NCBI RefSeq assembly: GCF_014842025.1
Contig: NZ_JACYUY010000032.1
Location: forward strand, 1-64,000
Length of the DNA: 64,000 nucleotides
Direction of reading: 5' to 3'
From: Massilia sp. CFBP 13721
GTDB taxonomy: Bacteria > Pseudomonadota > Gammaproteobacteria > Burkholderiales > Burkholderiaceae_D
Below, piece by piece: positions 53,267 to 62,356 of this stretch. Positions within the stretch are counted from its first letter, which is position 1; each line of letters opens with the position of its first letter. The notes under the pieces are model-generated. The model made no database searches, was not told the origin of the DNA, and saw only the letters and a list, made by a program, of their open reading frames with translations. A program made the translations under genes and the position numbers.

Positions 53267-56200
53267 ATGAACTTCTCCCGCTTCTTTGTCGACAAACCGA
53301 TCTTCGCCGTCGTGCTGTCGGTACTGATTTTCGTCTCCGGCCTGATCGCCATCTTCCAGTTGCCGATTTCCGAATACCCGGACGTGGTGCCACCCTCGAT
53401 CGTGGTGCGCGCCCAGTACCCGGGCGCCAATCCGAAGGTGATCGCCGAAACGGTGGCCGCGCCGCTGGAAGAGCAGATCAACGGCGTCGAGAACATGCTC
53501 TACATGTCCTCGCAAAACACGTCCGACGGCGCGCTGATGCTCACTGTTACCTTCGCCATCGGCACGAATGTCGAACAGGCGGAGACGCAGGTGCAGAACC
53601 GCGTCCAGCGCGCGCTGCCGCGCCTGCCGGAAGAGGTGCGCCAGATCGGCGTCACCACGGTAAAAAGTTCGCCCAACCTGACGATGGTGGTGCACCTGAA
53701 TTCCCCGGACGGCCGCTACGACGACCTCTATCTGCGCAACTACGCGACCCTGAACATCAAGGACCGCCTGGCGCGCATCGAGGGCATGGGCGAAGTGCAG
53801 CTGTTCGGCTCCGGCGACTACGCGATGCGCGTCTGGCTCGACCCGCAAAAGGTGGCGCAGCGCGGCCTGGTGGCGGGCGACATCGTCGATGCGATCCGCG
53901 AGCAGAACGTGCAGGTGGCGGCCGGCGTCGTCGGCCAGGGTCCGGCCAAGGGCGCCGAATTCCAGCTGACCGTGAATACGCAAGGCCGCCTGTCGAGCGT
54001 CGAGGAGTTCGGCGCCATCATCGTCAAGACTGGCGAAGACGGCTCGACCACATTATTAAAAGACGTGGCGCGCCTGGAGATGGGCTCGAATTCGTATGCG
54101 CTGCGCTCGCTCCTGAACAACAAGTCGGCGGTCGCGATCCCGATCTTCGAGGCACCCAACGCCAATGCATTGCAACTGTCGACGGACGTGCGCGCCACCA
54201 TGGCCGAGCTGTCGGAAGAGTTTCCGGAAGGTGTCGAATACAGCATTGTGTACGACCCAACCCAATTCGTGCGCGAGTCGATCGACTCCGTGATTAAAAC
54301 CCTGTTCGAAGCGATCGTGCTGGTGGCGATCGTCGTGATCGTGTTCCTGCAAAGCTGGCGCGCTTCGATCATCCCATTGCTGGCGGTGCCGGTGTCGGTG
54401 GTCGGCACCTTTGCCGTGATGCTGATGTTCGGCTTTTCGATCAATACCCTGTCGCTGTTCGGGCTGGTACTGGCGATCGGTATCGTGGTCGACGACGCCA
54501 TCGTCGTGGTCGAGAACGTCGAGCGCAACATCACGAATGGCCTGAACCCGCACGATGCGACCATCCAGGCGATGAAGGAAGTGTCCGGCCCGATCATCGC
54601 GATTGCCCTGGTGCTGTGCGCCGTGTTCGTGCCGATCGCCTTTGTGGCGGGCCTGACCGGCCAGTTCTATCGCCAGTTCGCGCTGACGATTGCGATCTCC
54701 ACCGTGATCTCGGCCTTTGCCTCGCTGACGCTGGCGCCGGCGCTGTCGGCGGCGCTGCTGAAAGCCCACGATGCGCCGAAGGACCGCGTCACGCGCGCCA
54801 TCGACACCGTGTTCGGGCGCTTCTTCGCCGCCTTCAACCGCTTCTTCGGGCGCGCTTCGCACCGTTATGAGGGCGGTGTGCAGACGGTCCTGCGCCGCAA
54901 GACCTTGTCCCTGGCCGTGTATGCGCTGCTGGGCGTGGGCGCCGTGTTCATGTTCAAGGTGGTGCCGCCGGGCTTCGTGCCGCAGCAGGACAAGGCCTAT
55001 CTGATCGGCTTTGCCCAGCTGCCCGACGCCGCCTCGCTCGACCGTACCGACGCCGTCATCCGGCGCATGTCAGCGATCGCCACCGAGATCCCGGGTGTCG
55101 AATCGTCGATCGCCTTCCCCGGCCTGTCGATCAACGGCTTCACCAATGCGCCGAACGCCGGCATCGTCTTCACCGGCCTGAAACCGTTCAGCGAACGGCG
55201 CGGCAAGGAGCAGTCGGCCGAAGCCATCGCTGCCGAAATCAACAAGCGCATGGGCGCGGTCGAAGACGCCTTCGTGATGGTGCTGCCGCCACCGCCGGTG
55301 AACGGCCTCGGCACGACGGGTGGCTTCAAGATGATGCTGGAAGACCGCGGCAACCTCGGCTACGACGCGCTGTACAAGGCGGCGCAGGCGATGCAGGCCA
55401 AGGCCTGGGCCGATCCACGCTTGCAGGGTGTGTTCTCGAGCTACCAGATCAACGTGCCGCAACTGTTCGCCGACGTCGACCGGGTAAAGGCCAAGCAGCT
55501 CGGCGTGCCGCTGCAAACGATTTACCAGACCTTGCAGGTGAATCTCGGCTCGCTGTATGTGAACGATTTCAACCAGTTCGGCAGGACTTACCAGGTGCGG
55601 GTGCAGGCGGACGCCCAGTTCCGTTCGCAGCCGCAGCAGATCTCCCAGCTGAAGGTGCGTAACCTGAAAGGCGAGATGATTCCGCTGTCGTCGCTGATGC
55701 AGGTAAAGGACAGCTATGGCCCGGACCGCGTGCAGCGCTACAACGCCTATGTGACGGCCGACATGAACGGCGCTCCGGCGGCCGGCGTCTCGTCGGGCCA
55801 GGCGCAGGCCATTTTCGAGAAAATCGCGCAGGAGACGCTGCCGAAAGGGATCGCGTATGAGTGGACCGACCTGACCTACCAGGACATCCTGTCCGGGAAC
55901 ACCATGGTCTATGTCTTCCCGCTGTGCGTGCTGCTGGTGTTCCTGGTGCTCGCCGCCCAGTACGAAAGCTGGACCCTGCCGCTGGCCGTGATCCTGATCG
56001 TGCCGATGTCGATCCTGTGCGCGCTGCTGGGCGTGAAACTCACCGGCGGCGACAACAACATCTTCACGCAGATTGCGCTGTTCGTGCTGGTGGGGCTGGC
56101 CTCGAAGAATGCGATCCTGATCGTGGAATTCGCCCGCGAACTCGAGCACCACGGCCGCAGCGTGATCGATGCGGCGCTGGAAGCGAGCCGCCTGCGCCTG

Positions 56201-56446
56201 CGTCCGATCCTGATGACCTCGATCGCCTTCATCATGGGCGTGGTGCCGCTCGTGTTCTCCAGTGGCGCCGGCGCCGAGATGCGCCATGCGATGGGGGTGG
56301 CGGTATTCGCCGGCATGCTGGGCGTGACCTTCTTCGGCCTGTTCCTGACGCCGCTGTTCTACGTCCTGCTGCGTACCTTTGCCAAACGTTTCGAGAAACA
56401 AGCTGCGACCCCTCCGGTGTTTGCAGTGGAAGGAGTCGCACAATGA
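53267..56446 (+). CDS. HAE1-family RND multidrug efflux transporter (CeoB/BpeF/MexF clade)
   Basis: This 1059-residue inner-membrane proton/drug antiporter has twelve predicted membrane segments and two large periplasmic domains. The N-terminus MNFSRFFVDKPIFAVVLSV and segments such as PISEYPDVVPPSIVVRAQYP are those of the MexF/BpeF/CeoB clade. The proton-relay aspartates are in GIVVDDAIVVVENVERN. Related pumps export chloramphenicol, trimethoprim and fluoroquinolones. It overlaps the outer-membrane factor gene by four bases. Confidence 0.97.
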   Translation: MNFSRFFVDKPIFAVVLSVLIFVSGLIAIFQLPISEYPDVVPPSIVVRAQYPGANPKVIAETVAAPLEEQINGVENMLYMSSQNTSDGALMLTVTFAIGTNVEQAETQVQNRVQRALPRLPEEVRQIGVTTVKSSPNLTMVVHLNSPDGRYDDLYLRNYATLNIKDRLARIEGMGEVQLFGSGDYAMRVWLDPQKVAQRGLVAGDIVDAIREQNVQVAAGVVGQGPAKGAEFQLTVNTQGRLSSVEEFGAIIVKTGEDGSTTLLKDVARLEMGSNSYALRSLLNNKSAVAIPIFEAPNANALQLSTDVRATMAELSEEFPEGVEYSIVYDPTQFVRESIDSVIKTLFEAIVLVAIVVIVFLQSWRASIIPLLAVPVSVVGTFAVMLMFGFSINTLSLFGLVLAIGIVVDDAIVVVENVERNITNGLNPHDATIQAMKEVSGPIIAIALVLCAVFVPIAFVAGLTGQFYRQFALTIAISTVISAFASLTLAPALSAALLKAHDAPKDRVTRAIDTVFGRFFAAFNRFFGRASHRYEGGVQTVLRRKTLSLAVYALLGVGAVFMFKVVPPGFVPQQDKAYLIGFAQLPDAASLDRTDAVIRRMSAIATEIPGVESSIAFPGLSINGFTNAPNAGIVFTGLKPFSERRGKEQSAEAIAAEINKRMGAVEDAFVMVLPPPPVNGLGTTGGFKMMLEDRGNLGYDALYKAAQAMQAKAWADPRLQGVFSSYQINVPQLFADVDRVKAKQLGVPLQTIYQTLQVNLGSLYVNDFNQFGRTYQVRVQADAQFRSQPQQISQLKVRNLKGEMIPLSSLMQVKDSYGPDRVQRYNAYVTADMNGAPAAGVSSGQAQAIFEKIAQETLPKGIAYEWTDLTYQDILSGNTMVYVFPLCVLLVFLVLAAQYESWTLPLAVILIVPMSILCALLGVKLTGGDNNIFTQIALFVLVGLASKNAILIVEFARELEHHGRSVIDAALEASRLRLRPILMTSIAFIMGVVPLVFSSGAGAEMRHAMGVAVFAGMLGVTFFGLFLTPLFYVLLRTFAKRFEKQAATPPVFAVEGVAQ

Positions 56447-57921
56447 AAACCATGATTGCAAGAGGTATCGCTCCACTGGTGGCGGCACTGTTGCTGAGCG
56501 CCTGCGCGGCGCCCGCATTCAAGCAACCGGCCATCGACACCCCGGCCGCGTTCAAGGAGACGAGCGTCATCCAGACCGCCGCCGACGGCAGCCGCTGGAC
56601 CCAGGCGCGCCCGGCCGAGCAGCAGCCGCGCGGCGCATGGTGGCTCGCCTTCCAGGACCCGCGCCTGACGGAACTGGTGGACGAAGCGGCCCGTAACAAC
56701 GCCAGCCTGGCCGTCGCCGCGGCGCGCGTGAAGCAGGCGCGGGCGATTGCGGGCATTGCCCAGGCCGACCGCATTCCCCAGGTCGGACTCGGCGTCCAGG
56801 CCCAGCGCGCCCGCCCGGCGCCGCTCGACCTCAACCTGCCGCAGGGCAGCCCGGTCGCGCCGCAGAACAGTTATAGCGCCAGCCTGAGCGCCAGTTACGA
56901 GGTCGACCTGTTCGGCCGCGTCAGTGCGAATATCGAAGCGGCGCGCCGGGATGCCGGCGCCGTCGAAGCAACCTACCGCTCGGTGCTGCTGTCGCTGCAG
57001 GCGGACGTGGCGCAGACCTGGTTCCGCCTGCAGGCGCTCGACGCCGAACTGGCGACGGTGGACGCCGCCGTGCGCCTGCGCGCCGAAAGCGTGCGCGTCA
57101 ACCAGCGCCGGTTCGACCTGGGCGACATCGGCGAATTCGACCTGACCCGCGCCCGCACCGAACTGTCGGCCACGCGCGCCGAAGCGATCGGCCTGCAGCG
57201 GCAACGCACGAATGCCGAACACGCACTGGCCGTGCTGTTGGGCCGCCCGGCGGCGCGCTTCACCGCCGTCACCAGTCCCTTGCCGGAAGGGCTGGCCTTG
57301 CCCGCGATTCCCGCCGGCCTGCCGTCCACCTTGCTGGAGCGGCGCCCCGACATCGCCGCCGCCCAGCGCGCGATGGAAGCGGCGAATGCCCGCATCGGCG
57401 TGGCGCGCGCGGCGATGTTTCCGGCCTTGACCATCGATGCGGCCGGTGGCGGCGTCGGCGGCACGATGGCCGAAGCATTCAAATGGAGTAGCCGCTCCTG
57501 GGTGCTGGGCGCGCTGCTGTCCTTGCCCGTCATCGACGGCGGCCGCAACCGGGCGAACGTGACGCGCAGCGAGGCGGCGCTGGAGGAATCGGTGGGGGCG
57601 TATCGCGAACGCGTATTGGCGGCGTTCGCCGAAGTCGAGGACAACCTGGCCGGCGTGCGCATCCTCGCCGCCCAGGGAGAACAAGTCGACGACGCGGTGC
57701 GCTCGGCGCGCCGCTCGGTCGAACTGGCGCAAAAGCTCTACGACGCCGGCCGCTCCAGCTACCTCGACCTGCTCGACGCCCAACGTAATCTCGCCGCCAG
57801 CGAGCGCAGCGCGGCCCAGCTGCGCGGCAACCAGGCCATGACGACGGTCGCGCTGATCCGCGCGCTCGGCGGCGGCTGGGATGCACCCGTGCCGGCAGCC
57901 GCGCCGCTGGCCGTACGTTAA
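56443..57921 (+). CDS. RND efflux outer-membrane factor (NodT family)
   Basis: This 492-residue outer-membrane channel lipoprotein has lipobox LLLSAC and two repeats of the outer-membrane efflux domain. Recognisable are WWLAFQDPRLTELVDEA, SASYEVDLFGRVSANIEAA, LLERRPDIAAAQRAMEAAN and YDAGRSSYLDLLDAQR. It is the OpcM/OprC/OprN counterpart that completes the tripartite pump. A longer reading upstream crosses the pump gene in another frame and was rejected. A strong terminator follows. Confidence 0.96.
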   Translation: MKTMIARGIAPLVAALLLSACAAPAFKQPAIDTPAAFKETSVIQTAADGSRWTQARPAEQQPRGAWWLAFQDPRLTELVDEAARNNASLAVAAARVKQARAIAGIAQADRIPQVGLGVQAQRARPAPLDLNLPQGSPVAPQNSYSASLSASYEVDLFGRVSANIEAARRDAGAVEATYRSVLLSLQADVAQTWFRLQALDAELATVDAAVRLRAESVRVNQRRFDLGDIGEFDLTRARTELSATRAEAIGLQRQRTNAEHALAVLLGRPAARFTAVTSPLPEGLALPAIPAGLPSTLLERRPDIAAAQRAMEAANARIGVARAAMFPALTIDAAGGGVGGTMAEAFKWSSRSWVLGALLSLPVIDGGRNRANVTRSEAALEESVGAYRERVLAAFAEVEDNLAGVRILAAQGEQVDDAVRSARRSVELAQKLYDAGRSSYLDLLDAQRNLAASERSAAQLRGNQAMTTVALIRALGGGWDAPVPAAAPLAVR

Positions 57922-57942
57922 AAACTTCCGTGTAACCCCTTG

Positions 57943-57973
57943 CGGCGGACCAGGCGTGGTCCGCCGGTTTTTT
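57943..57973 (+). terminator. Rho-independent terminator of the efflux operon
   Basis: A perfect 10-bp stem (CGGCGGACCA / TGGTCCGCCG) with loop GGCG is followed by six T, 21 bases after the outer-membrane factor stop. Confidence 0.95.
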
Positions 57974-58013
57974 ATGTGCGGCCCGGCGAGACGGGCAGGG
58001 CTACAATCTTCGC

Positions 58014-58562
58014 ATGACCACGCCTGCACCTCCCGACTCCGTGCTGCTGACCGGCCTCGCGCCGGTGCTCGACCCCGGCATCCGCATCCTCATCCTTGGC
58101 AGTTTCCCCGGCGCCCAGTCGCTCGCCGCCGCCCAGTATTACGCGCACCCGCGCAATCAATTCTGGCGCCTGGTCTCGGCACTGGTCGACGAAGACCTGG
58201 CCGCGCTGCCATATGCCGAACGTTTGCCGCGCCTGCTGGCGCACCGCATCGGCCTGTGGGACGTGCTCGGCGCCTGCGAGCGCGAGGGCAGCCTCGATTC
58301 CGCCATCCGCAAACCCGCCGCCAACGATTTCGCGCGCCTGCACATGCTGTGTCCGGAACTGCAAACGGTCGGCTTCAATGGGCAAGCGTCCGGAAAATTC
58401 GCGCCGCAGTTCCAGGATGCCGGCTATCGCACGGTGGTGCTGCCGTCGAGTTCACCGGCGCACATGGCAATGAGCTTCGAACAGAAGTTGCAGGTGTGGC
58501 GGCAGCTGGTGGAAGAGGGCGGGCCGGCGCGAGCGGCGCCCGAGCAGGGCTCCCTGCTGTAA
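58014..58562 (+). CDS. DNA-deoxyinosine glycosylase (hypoxanthine-DNA glycosylase, UDG family 6)
   Basis: This 182-residue base-excision enzyme is predicted to remove hypoxanthine from DNA formed by adenine deamination. The UDG-like motifs are GSFPGAQSL at 29-37 and YYAHPRNQFW at 42-51, with VLPSSSPAH near residue 145 as the second active-site loop. The family lacks uracil activity. It is a single gene, 40 bases after the efflux terminator, with no partner. A mug-type mismatch glycosylase is the alternative but the motif set fits family 6 better. Confidence 0.88.
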   Translation: MTTPAPPDSVLLTGLAPVLDPGIRILILGSFPGAQSLAAAQYYAHPRNQFWRLVSALVDEDLAALPYAERLPRLLAHRIGLWDVLGACEREGSLDSAIRKPAANDFARLHMLCPELQTVGFNGQASGKFAPQFQDAGYRTVVLPSSSPAHMAMSFEQKLQVWRQLVEEGGPARAAPEQGSLL

Positions 58563-59085
58563 CCAGCCTGCACCGACTTGTTGTTGCAGGCGGACAATTC
58601 TGAGCCGGTCCATACGCGCTATGTCGTTCCGTGGTACACTGGTTTCAGTCGTGAGGGTATATAGGCCTTGACGACATCCCCTCTAGGCCCGCAACGCGAT
58701 GTGTGTAACGTCGCCAGCGACCAGCCAGGCGGGATTGATTCGAGATACATTGGTCGACTTACACCGATGGGGGCACCACGCAGATAGCATGGGCGTCCAG
58801 GGCTCCGCACCTTGCAAATAGCATCGGCTGGAGCAGCGATACAAGCATTGAAAAACCATTGAAACGAAGCTCGCACCGTGCGGGCTTTTTTTTCTATCAC
58901 CGTGCAGGTCGGCGTCCGGCTGCAGTCCCGGATCGAAGCCGCCGCCGTCACTATCCGCCAGATCGCGGCCCATTCACTTTTTTCAAGCCGATCCAGTCAC
59001 CCGCGGGCACTGGCATCGAGCAGCAGCATCGTCGCGGCGCCGTCGTCTTGCGCCAGCTCGCACCAACCTTCAAAGGAAGAACAAC
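58563..59085 (+). other. Long gap before IF-1: candidate structured leader or small RNA
   Basis: This 523-base interval has no credible gene. It contains a -10-like TACACT (58635-58640). A region follows with many possible pairings (GTCGT / ACGAC; GAGGG / CCCTC; TAGGCC / GGCCTA-like segments, about 58650-58710). A strong terminator at 58867-58893 comes next. After the terminator about 190 bases lead to infA. The layout fits either a small RNA of roughly 230-250 bases, or an attenuated leader of infA. No known riboswitch consensus was recognised. Confidence 0.4.
58867..58893 (+). terminator. Strong intrinsic terminator upstream of IF-1
   Basis: AAGCTCGCA and TGCGGGCTT pair over nine positions (one U-G) around CCG, followed by a run of eight T. 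It points towards infA, 190 bases before its start, so it must end a transcript that begins in the preceding gap or reads through from the glycosylase gene. Confidence 0.85.
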
Positions 59086-59355
59086 ATGGCAAAAGAAGAA
59101 CTCATCGAAATGAATGGCCTCGTCACCGAAGTGCTGCCTGAACTGCGCTTCCGCGTCGACCTCGACAACGGCCACAAGCTCGTCGCCTACACCTCGGGCC
59201 GGATGAAGAAGAACCACATCCGCATCCTGGCGGGCGACAAGGTGACGCTGGAACTGTCGCCGTACGACCTGAACAAGGGCCGTATCGTGTTCCGTCACAT
59301 CGAAACGCGCGGCGCACCGGCGCCACGCCCGGGCGGCTTCCAGCGCCGCCGCTAA
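59086..59355 (+). CDS. infA: Translation initiation factor IF-1 with basic C-terminal tail
   Basis: IF-1 binds the A site of the 30S subunit during initiation. The S1/OB fold is complete (MAKEELIEMNGLVTEVLPE, RFRVDLDNGH, GRMKKNHIRILAGDKV). The protein has 89 residues against about 72 usual, with an added tail GAPAPRPGGFQRRR rich in proline and arginine. Betaproteobacteria commonly carry one infA in the ribosomal protein cluster and a second copy elsewhere; this isolated gene fits the second. AGGAAG lies upstream of the ATG. Confidence 0.95.
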   Translation: MAKEELIEMNGLVTEVLPELRFRVDLDNGHKLVAYTSGRMKKNHIRILAGDKVTLELSPYDLNKGRIVFRHIETRGAPAPRPGGFQRRR

Positions 59356-59378
59356 GCGGGCGCCGCTAAGCAGTTCAT

Positions 59379-59423
59379 GTTGCCGGCCACGGTGTGCGCA
59401 TTGACGCCATCGCGGCCGGCAAC
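59379..59423. other. Inverted repeat in the infA convergent gap
   Basis: GTTGCCGGCC (59379-59388) and GGCCGGCAAC (59414-59423) are perfect complements separated by 25 bases, 24 bases after infA. No T tract follows, so it is not a standard terminator. Nothing else is visible in the 161-base gap. Confidence 0.4.
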
Positions 59424-59516
59424 GGTATCATCCCGGCGCAGCCACCTGGCTGCGCCCGCATTTCTCCGGTGGCGCAACGCCACGCCGATTCCTCTTCCTG
59501 TACCATCCCCACCGTT

Positions 59517-60686
59517 TTACCGACGCTGCGTCCCGGCCGCCATGGCGCGCAAATGCCCCAGCTTGGCCGAATAGCGCTCGCGCGCGTCGGCACGCACGCT
59601 GTTGTCGCGCGCCAGTGCCAGCTGCTTTTCCGCGCTGTTCCATTCCCCCAACTGCAGGTTGGCGATGCCGAGCCAGAAATGGAACTCGTCGTTATACGGT
59701 GCGCGTGCCACTTCGCGCGCGAACAGCTTGCGCGCCGCGGCGAAGTCGCCTGCACGGTACGCCGTCATCGCCTCGTTGAAATAATGGTAGGGCGGGGCCG
59801 GATACAGCTGCGCCTGGCGCTGCGCCAGCGCTTCGGCTTCGGCGGGCTTGCCGTTTTCGGCCAGCAGGGGGGCCAGGTTCTGCATCAGGATCAGGCTGTC
59901 CGGCTCGCGCGCCAGCGCCGCGCGGTACACCCGTTCGGCCAGCAGCGGCTGCCCGCTGCGCTGGTAGACGACGGCCAGCGTATTGAGTGCGGAAGTCAGC
60001 GTCGGCTTTTGCAGGAGCGCGCCGCGCGCCCACCAGTAGGCCTCGGCATGGCGGCCCTGCACCAGCTCTTCGGCTGCGCGGTTGTTCATGTAGCGCGCCA
60101 CGATATCGGCTTCGTCGAGAAAGCGCACGCGCTCGCTGGCGTTCGGCGGCAGCTGCACGAAATCGACGGTCAGCGAGGGCGTGGTCTCGATCTCGGCGCG
60201 CGGCCCACGCGGCGCCAGGCTCAGGTTGACGTGCGAGCTGACGAGATAGAGTGCACGGTCACGGCTCCAGGTATCTTCGATCTGCACCTCCTGGAAGCGC
60301 ACGTTCATGCCCAGTTCACGGGCAAAGGCGGCGGTCATGATGACCAGCGACAGGCAGTTGCCCTTGCGCGCCGCATAGGTTTCGGCGGCGGTTCCGGTAT
60401 AGGTCGCATCGTAGTCGAGCGCCAGTTCGCCGCGGTCGTACAGCGCGCGCAGCAGGCCGGAGGCCGGACCGTATTCGCGCAGGAGCGTGCGAAACTGCGT
60501 GCTGCCCAGGTGGCGCCGCATCTGGGGACTGAGCGCGAACAGGCCATCGGCATCGATGCGCGTTGCCGGTCGCGGAAAGGCGGCGTCATCGAACAGGGCG
60601 GCGACCCGGCTCGCGGCCGCCGGATCCCGGACCTCATGGGCACAGCCGGACAACACGAGGAGCAGCGACAGGATCCAGGTTTTCAT
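59517..60686 (-). CDS. Lipoprotein with transglutaminase-like and TPR domains
   Basis: This 389-residue protein is predicted to be a membrane-anchored lipoprotein (lipobox LSGC, Cys15). The first half has a transglutaminase-like core with the cysteine in ARKGNCLSLVIMTAAFARELG (shown by RKGNCLSLV) and a histidine in SSHVNLS. The second half, from about residue 210, has TPR-type helix pairs (ALNTLAVVYQRSGQPLLAER, YNDEFHFWLGIANLQLGEWN). Such proteins may process or bind peptides at the cell envelope. Starts at 60689 and 60686 are both close to GGGAGG. It is convergent with infA. Confidence 0.85.
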   Translation of the reverse strand: MKTWILSLLLVLSGCAHEVRDPAAASRVAALFDDAAFPRPATRIDADGLFALSPQMRRHLGSTQFRTLLREYGPASGLLRALYDRGELALDYDATYTGTAAETYAARKGNCLSLVIMTAAFARELGMNVRFQEVQIEDTWSRDRALYLVSSHVNLSLAPRGPRAEIETTPSLTVDFVQLPPNASERVRFLDEADIVARYMNNRAAEELVQGRHAEAYWWARGALLQKPTLTSALNTLAVVYQRSGQPLLAERVYRAALAREPDSLILMQNLAPLLAENGKPAEAEALAQRQAQLYPAPPYHYFNEAMTAYRAGDFAAARKLFAREVARAPYNDEFHFWLGIANLQLGEWNSAEKQLALARDNSVRADARERYSAKLGHLRAMAAGTQRR

Positions 60687-60747
60687 CATGCCTCCCAAGC
60701 CGGTAGCGATATTTCAGTATCTTCCCGCCCGGGCTGGCTGTCAAAGA

Positions 60748-61641
60748 CTAGTCGTCGTGCAGCGCTTCTTCCAGTTCGTCCAGCAGTTCGTCCACCTCGA
60801 TCTCGTCGAGCGACAGATAGGCGCAGGCGCGCGCGCCGCCCTTGTTCCATTCGGGCGAGCCGGCGTGGCCCTGGTAGCGGCGCAGCGCGCGCTCGGCCAG
60901 CAGCGACAGGGCGACCAGCGAGCGCACCGCGTCGTCGGTGTGTTCGTCGTCCAGCACGCTGTAGTCGTGGTGGTGCAGGATCGCCCACGCCACCTCGCCC
61001 GACAAACCCCAGTTACGCGCCAGCAGGGTGCCGACCGCCGCGTGATTGGTGTGGTGGCGTTCGTCCTCGAGCGCGGTGAACGGACGATGCTCTTCGGCGC
61101 CGGCGTCGAGGAAGGTGGCCTCGTAGTCCGGGAAGCGCTGGACCAGCAGCGGCATCCCGGTATCGCAGAACAGGCCGAAGGTGTGCGCGATGTCGGGCGC
61201 GCCGATGCGCAGGCGGCGCGACAGGAACACCATCGCGTGCGAACGTTTGGTCGAGACGTCCCAGAAATTGGCCAGGGCGGCACTTTGCACGGGAATCGCC
61301 TGGCGCGCCAGCAGGCCGGTCATCAGCGCCGCCACCTGGTTGATGCCGAGGAACAGGATGGCCTGCTCGATCGACTTGGCGCGGCGCCCGCCGAACAGGG
61401 AGGAATTGGCCAGCTTCAGCAAGGCGCCGGCCATGCCGACGTCGGCTGCGACAATGCGGCCGATGCGCTCGGGCGACGGATCGCTGGACGCCAGTTCGGC
61501 TTGCAGGTCGGCCAGCAGGCTGGGGCGCGGCGGAATGCGGATCGACTTGATCAGCGCGTCGACGGGGTCGGCGACAGCGCTGGCAGATGCGGCTACAGGC
61601 GCGGCGCGCAGTGGCATTGCTTTGGCGGCAACTGTATTCAT
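60748..61641 (-). CDS. HDOD domain protein
   Basis: This 297-residue protein carries an HDOD domain (about 35-240), recognised by IPPRPSLLADLQ, IVAADVGMAGALLKLANSSLFG, SIEQAILFLGINQV and HHTNHAAVGTLLARNWGL. HDOD proteins are HD-related but mostly without hydrolase activity, and act in signalling linked to c-di-GMP or DNA stress. The acidic C-terminus (ELLDELEEALHDD) is unusual. The start is uncertain: the ATG at 61641 (MNTVAAK) has no clear ribosome site. It is divergent from the AAG glycosylase gene. Confidence 0.85.
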   Translation of the reverse strand: MNTVAAKAMPLRAAPVAASASAVADPVDALIKSIRIPPRPSLLADLQAELASSDPSPERIGRIVAADVGMAGALLKLANSSLFGGRRAKSIEQAILFLGINQVAALMTGLLARQAIPVQSAALANFWDVSTKRSHAMVFLSRRLRIGAPDIAHTFGLFCDTGMPLLVQRFPDYEATFLDAGAEEHRPFTALEDERHHTNHAAVGTLLARNWGLSGEVAWAILHHHDYSVLDDEHTDDAVRSLVALSLLAERALRRYQGHAGSPEWNKGGARACAYLSLDEIEVDELLDELEEALHDD

Positions 61642-61786
61642 GGAGGAGGAATGCTTGCGGGCAATAAAGCGGAGTCCGCCACTATAAACGATGCAGCATT
61701 TCATTGCAGCAACATGCTGCATTGGCTCGGTGCTTGTGTGGCAAAACGGACAGAGCGTTGTTGTTGAAACGCCTAAAATCGCCCGC

Positions 61787-62356
61787 ATGAACCCAGCACA
61801 TCTTGCAGGAATCGATTTTTACGCACCGAGCGACGTGGTCGCACGCCAACTGATCGGGGTCGTAGTCCTGGTCGACGGCGTTGGCGGGCGCATCGTCGAA
61901 ACCGAAGCCTACGACCGCGAAGATCCGGCCTCGCATGCCTTTTCCGGTCCCACCGAACGCAACGCCGCCATGTTCGGGCCGCCGGCGCATTGCTATGTCT
62001 ACCGCTCCTATGGCATCCACTGGTGCCTGAATTTCGTCTGCCGTGAGGAGGGGCACGGCGCCGGGGTGCTGATCCGTGCGATCGAGCCGCTGGCCGGACT
62101 GGATGTCATGCGCCAGCGTCGCGACGCCGAGGACGCCGCGGCGCTGTGTTCCGGCCCCGGTAAGTTGTGCCAGGCGCTGGCGGTGACGCGCGCCTTTAAC
62201 GGTACGTCGCTGGCGCAGCCGCCGTTCGTGCTGGAAGCGGCGCCGGCGGGACTCGAGATCGTGGCCGGCCCGCGCATCGGCATCTCCAAGGCGATGGACG
62301 TGCCCTGGCGCTTCGGCCTGTCCGGCTCGCGTTTCGTCAGCCGTCCGTTCCGCTGA
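61787..62356 (+). CDS. 3-methyladenine DNA glycosylase (AAG/MPG family)
   Basis: This 189-residue base-excision enzyme removes alkylated and deaminated purines. Family motifs are ETEAYDREDPASHAFSGPT, RNAAMFGPPAHCYVYRSYG and HWCLNFVCREEG, which include the catalytic glutamate and the intercalating tyrosine region, and later CSGPGKLCQAL. The ATG at 61787 agrees with homologues; a start 96 bases earlier is unlikely. The last 20 bases overlap the stop region of the convergent chemoreceptor gene. It fits with Ada and the deoxyinosine glycosylase as base-damage repair. Confidence 0.93.
   Translation: MNPAHLAGIDFYAPSDVVARQLIGVVVLVDGVGGRIVETEAYDREDPASHAFSGPTERNAAMFGPPAHCYVYRSYGIHWCLNFVCREEGHGAGVLIRAIEPLAGLDVMRQRRDAEDAAALCSGPGKLCQALAVTRAFNGTSLAQPPFVLEAAPAGLEIVAGPRIGISKAMDVPWRFGLSGSRFVSRPFR

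Noticed and set aside
62337..62356. The 20-base overlap of the AAG-type glycosylase and the chemoreceptor gene as evidence of a frameshift
   Set aside because: Both C-termini look natural for their families. Short convergent overlaps are common.
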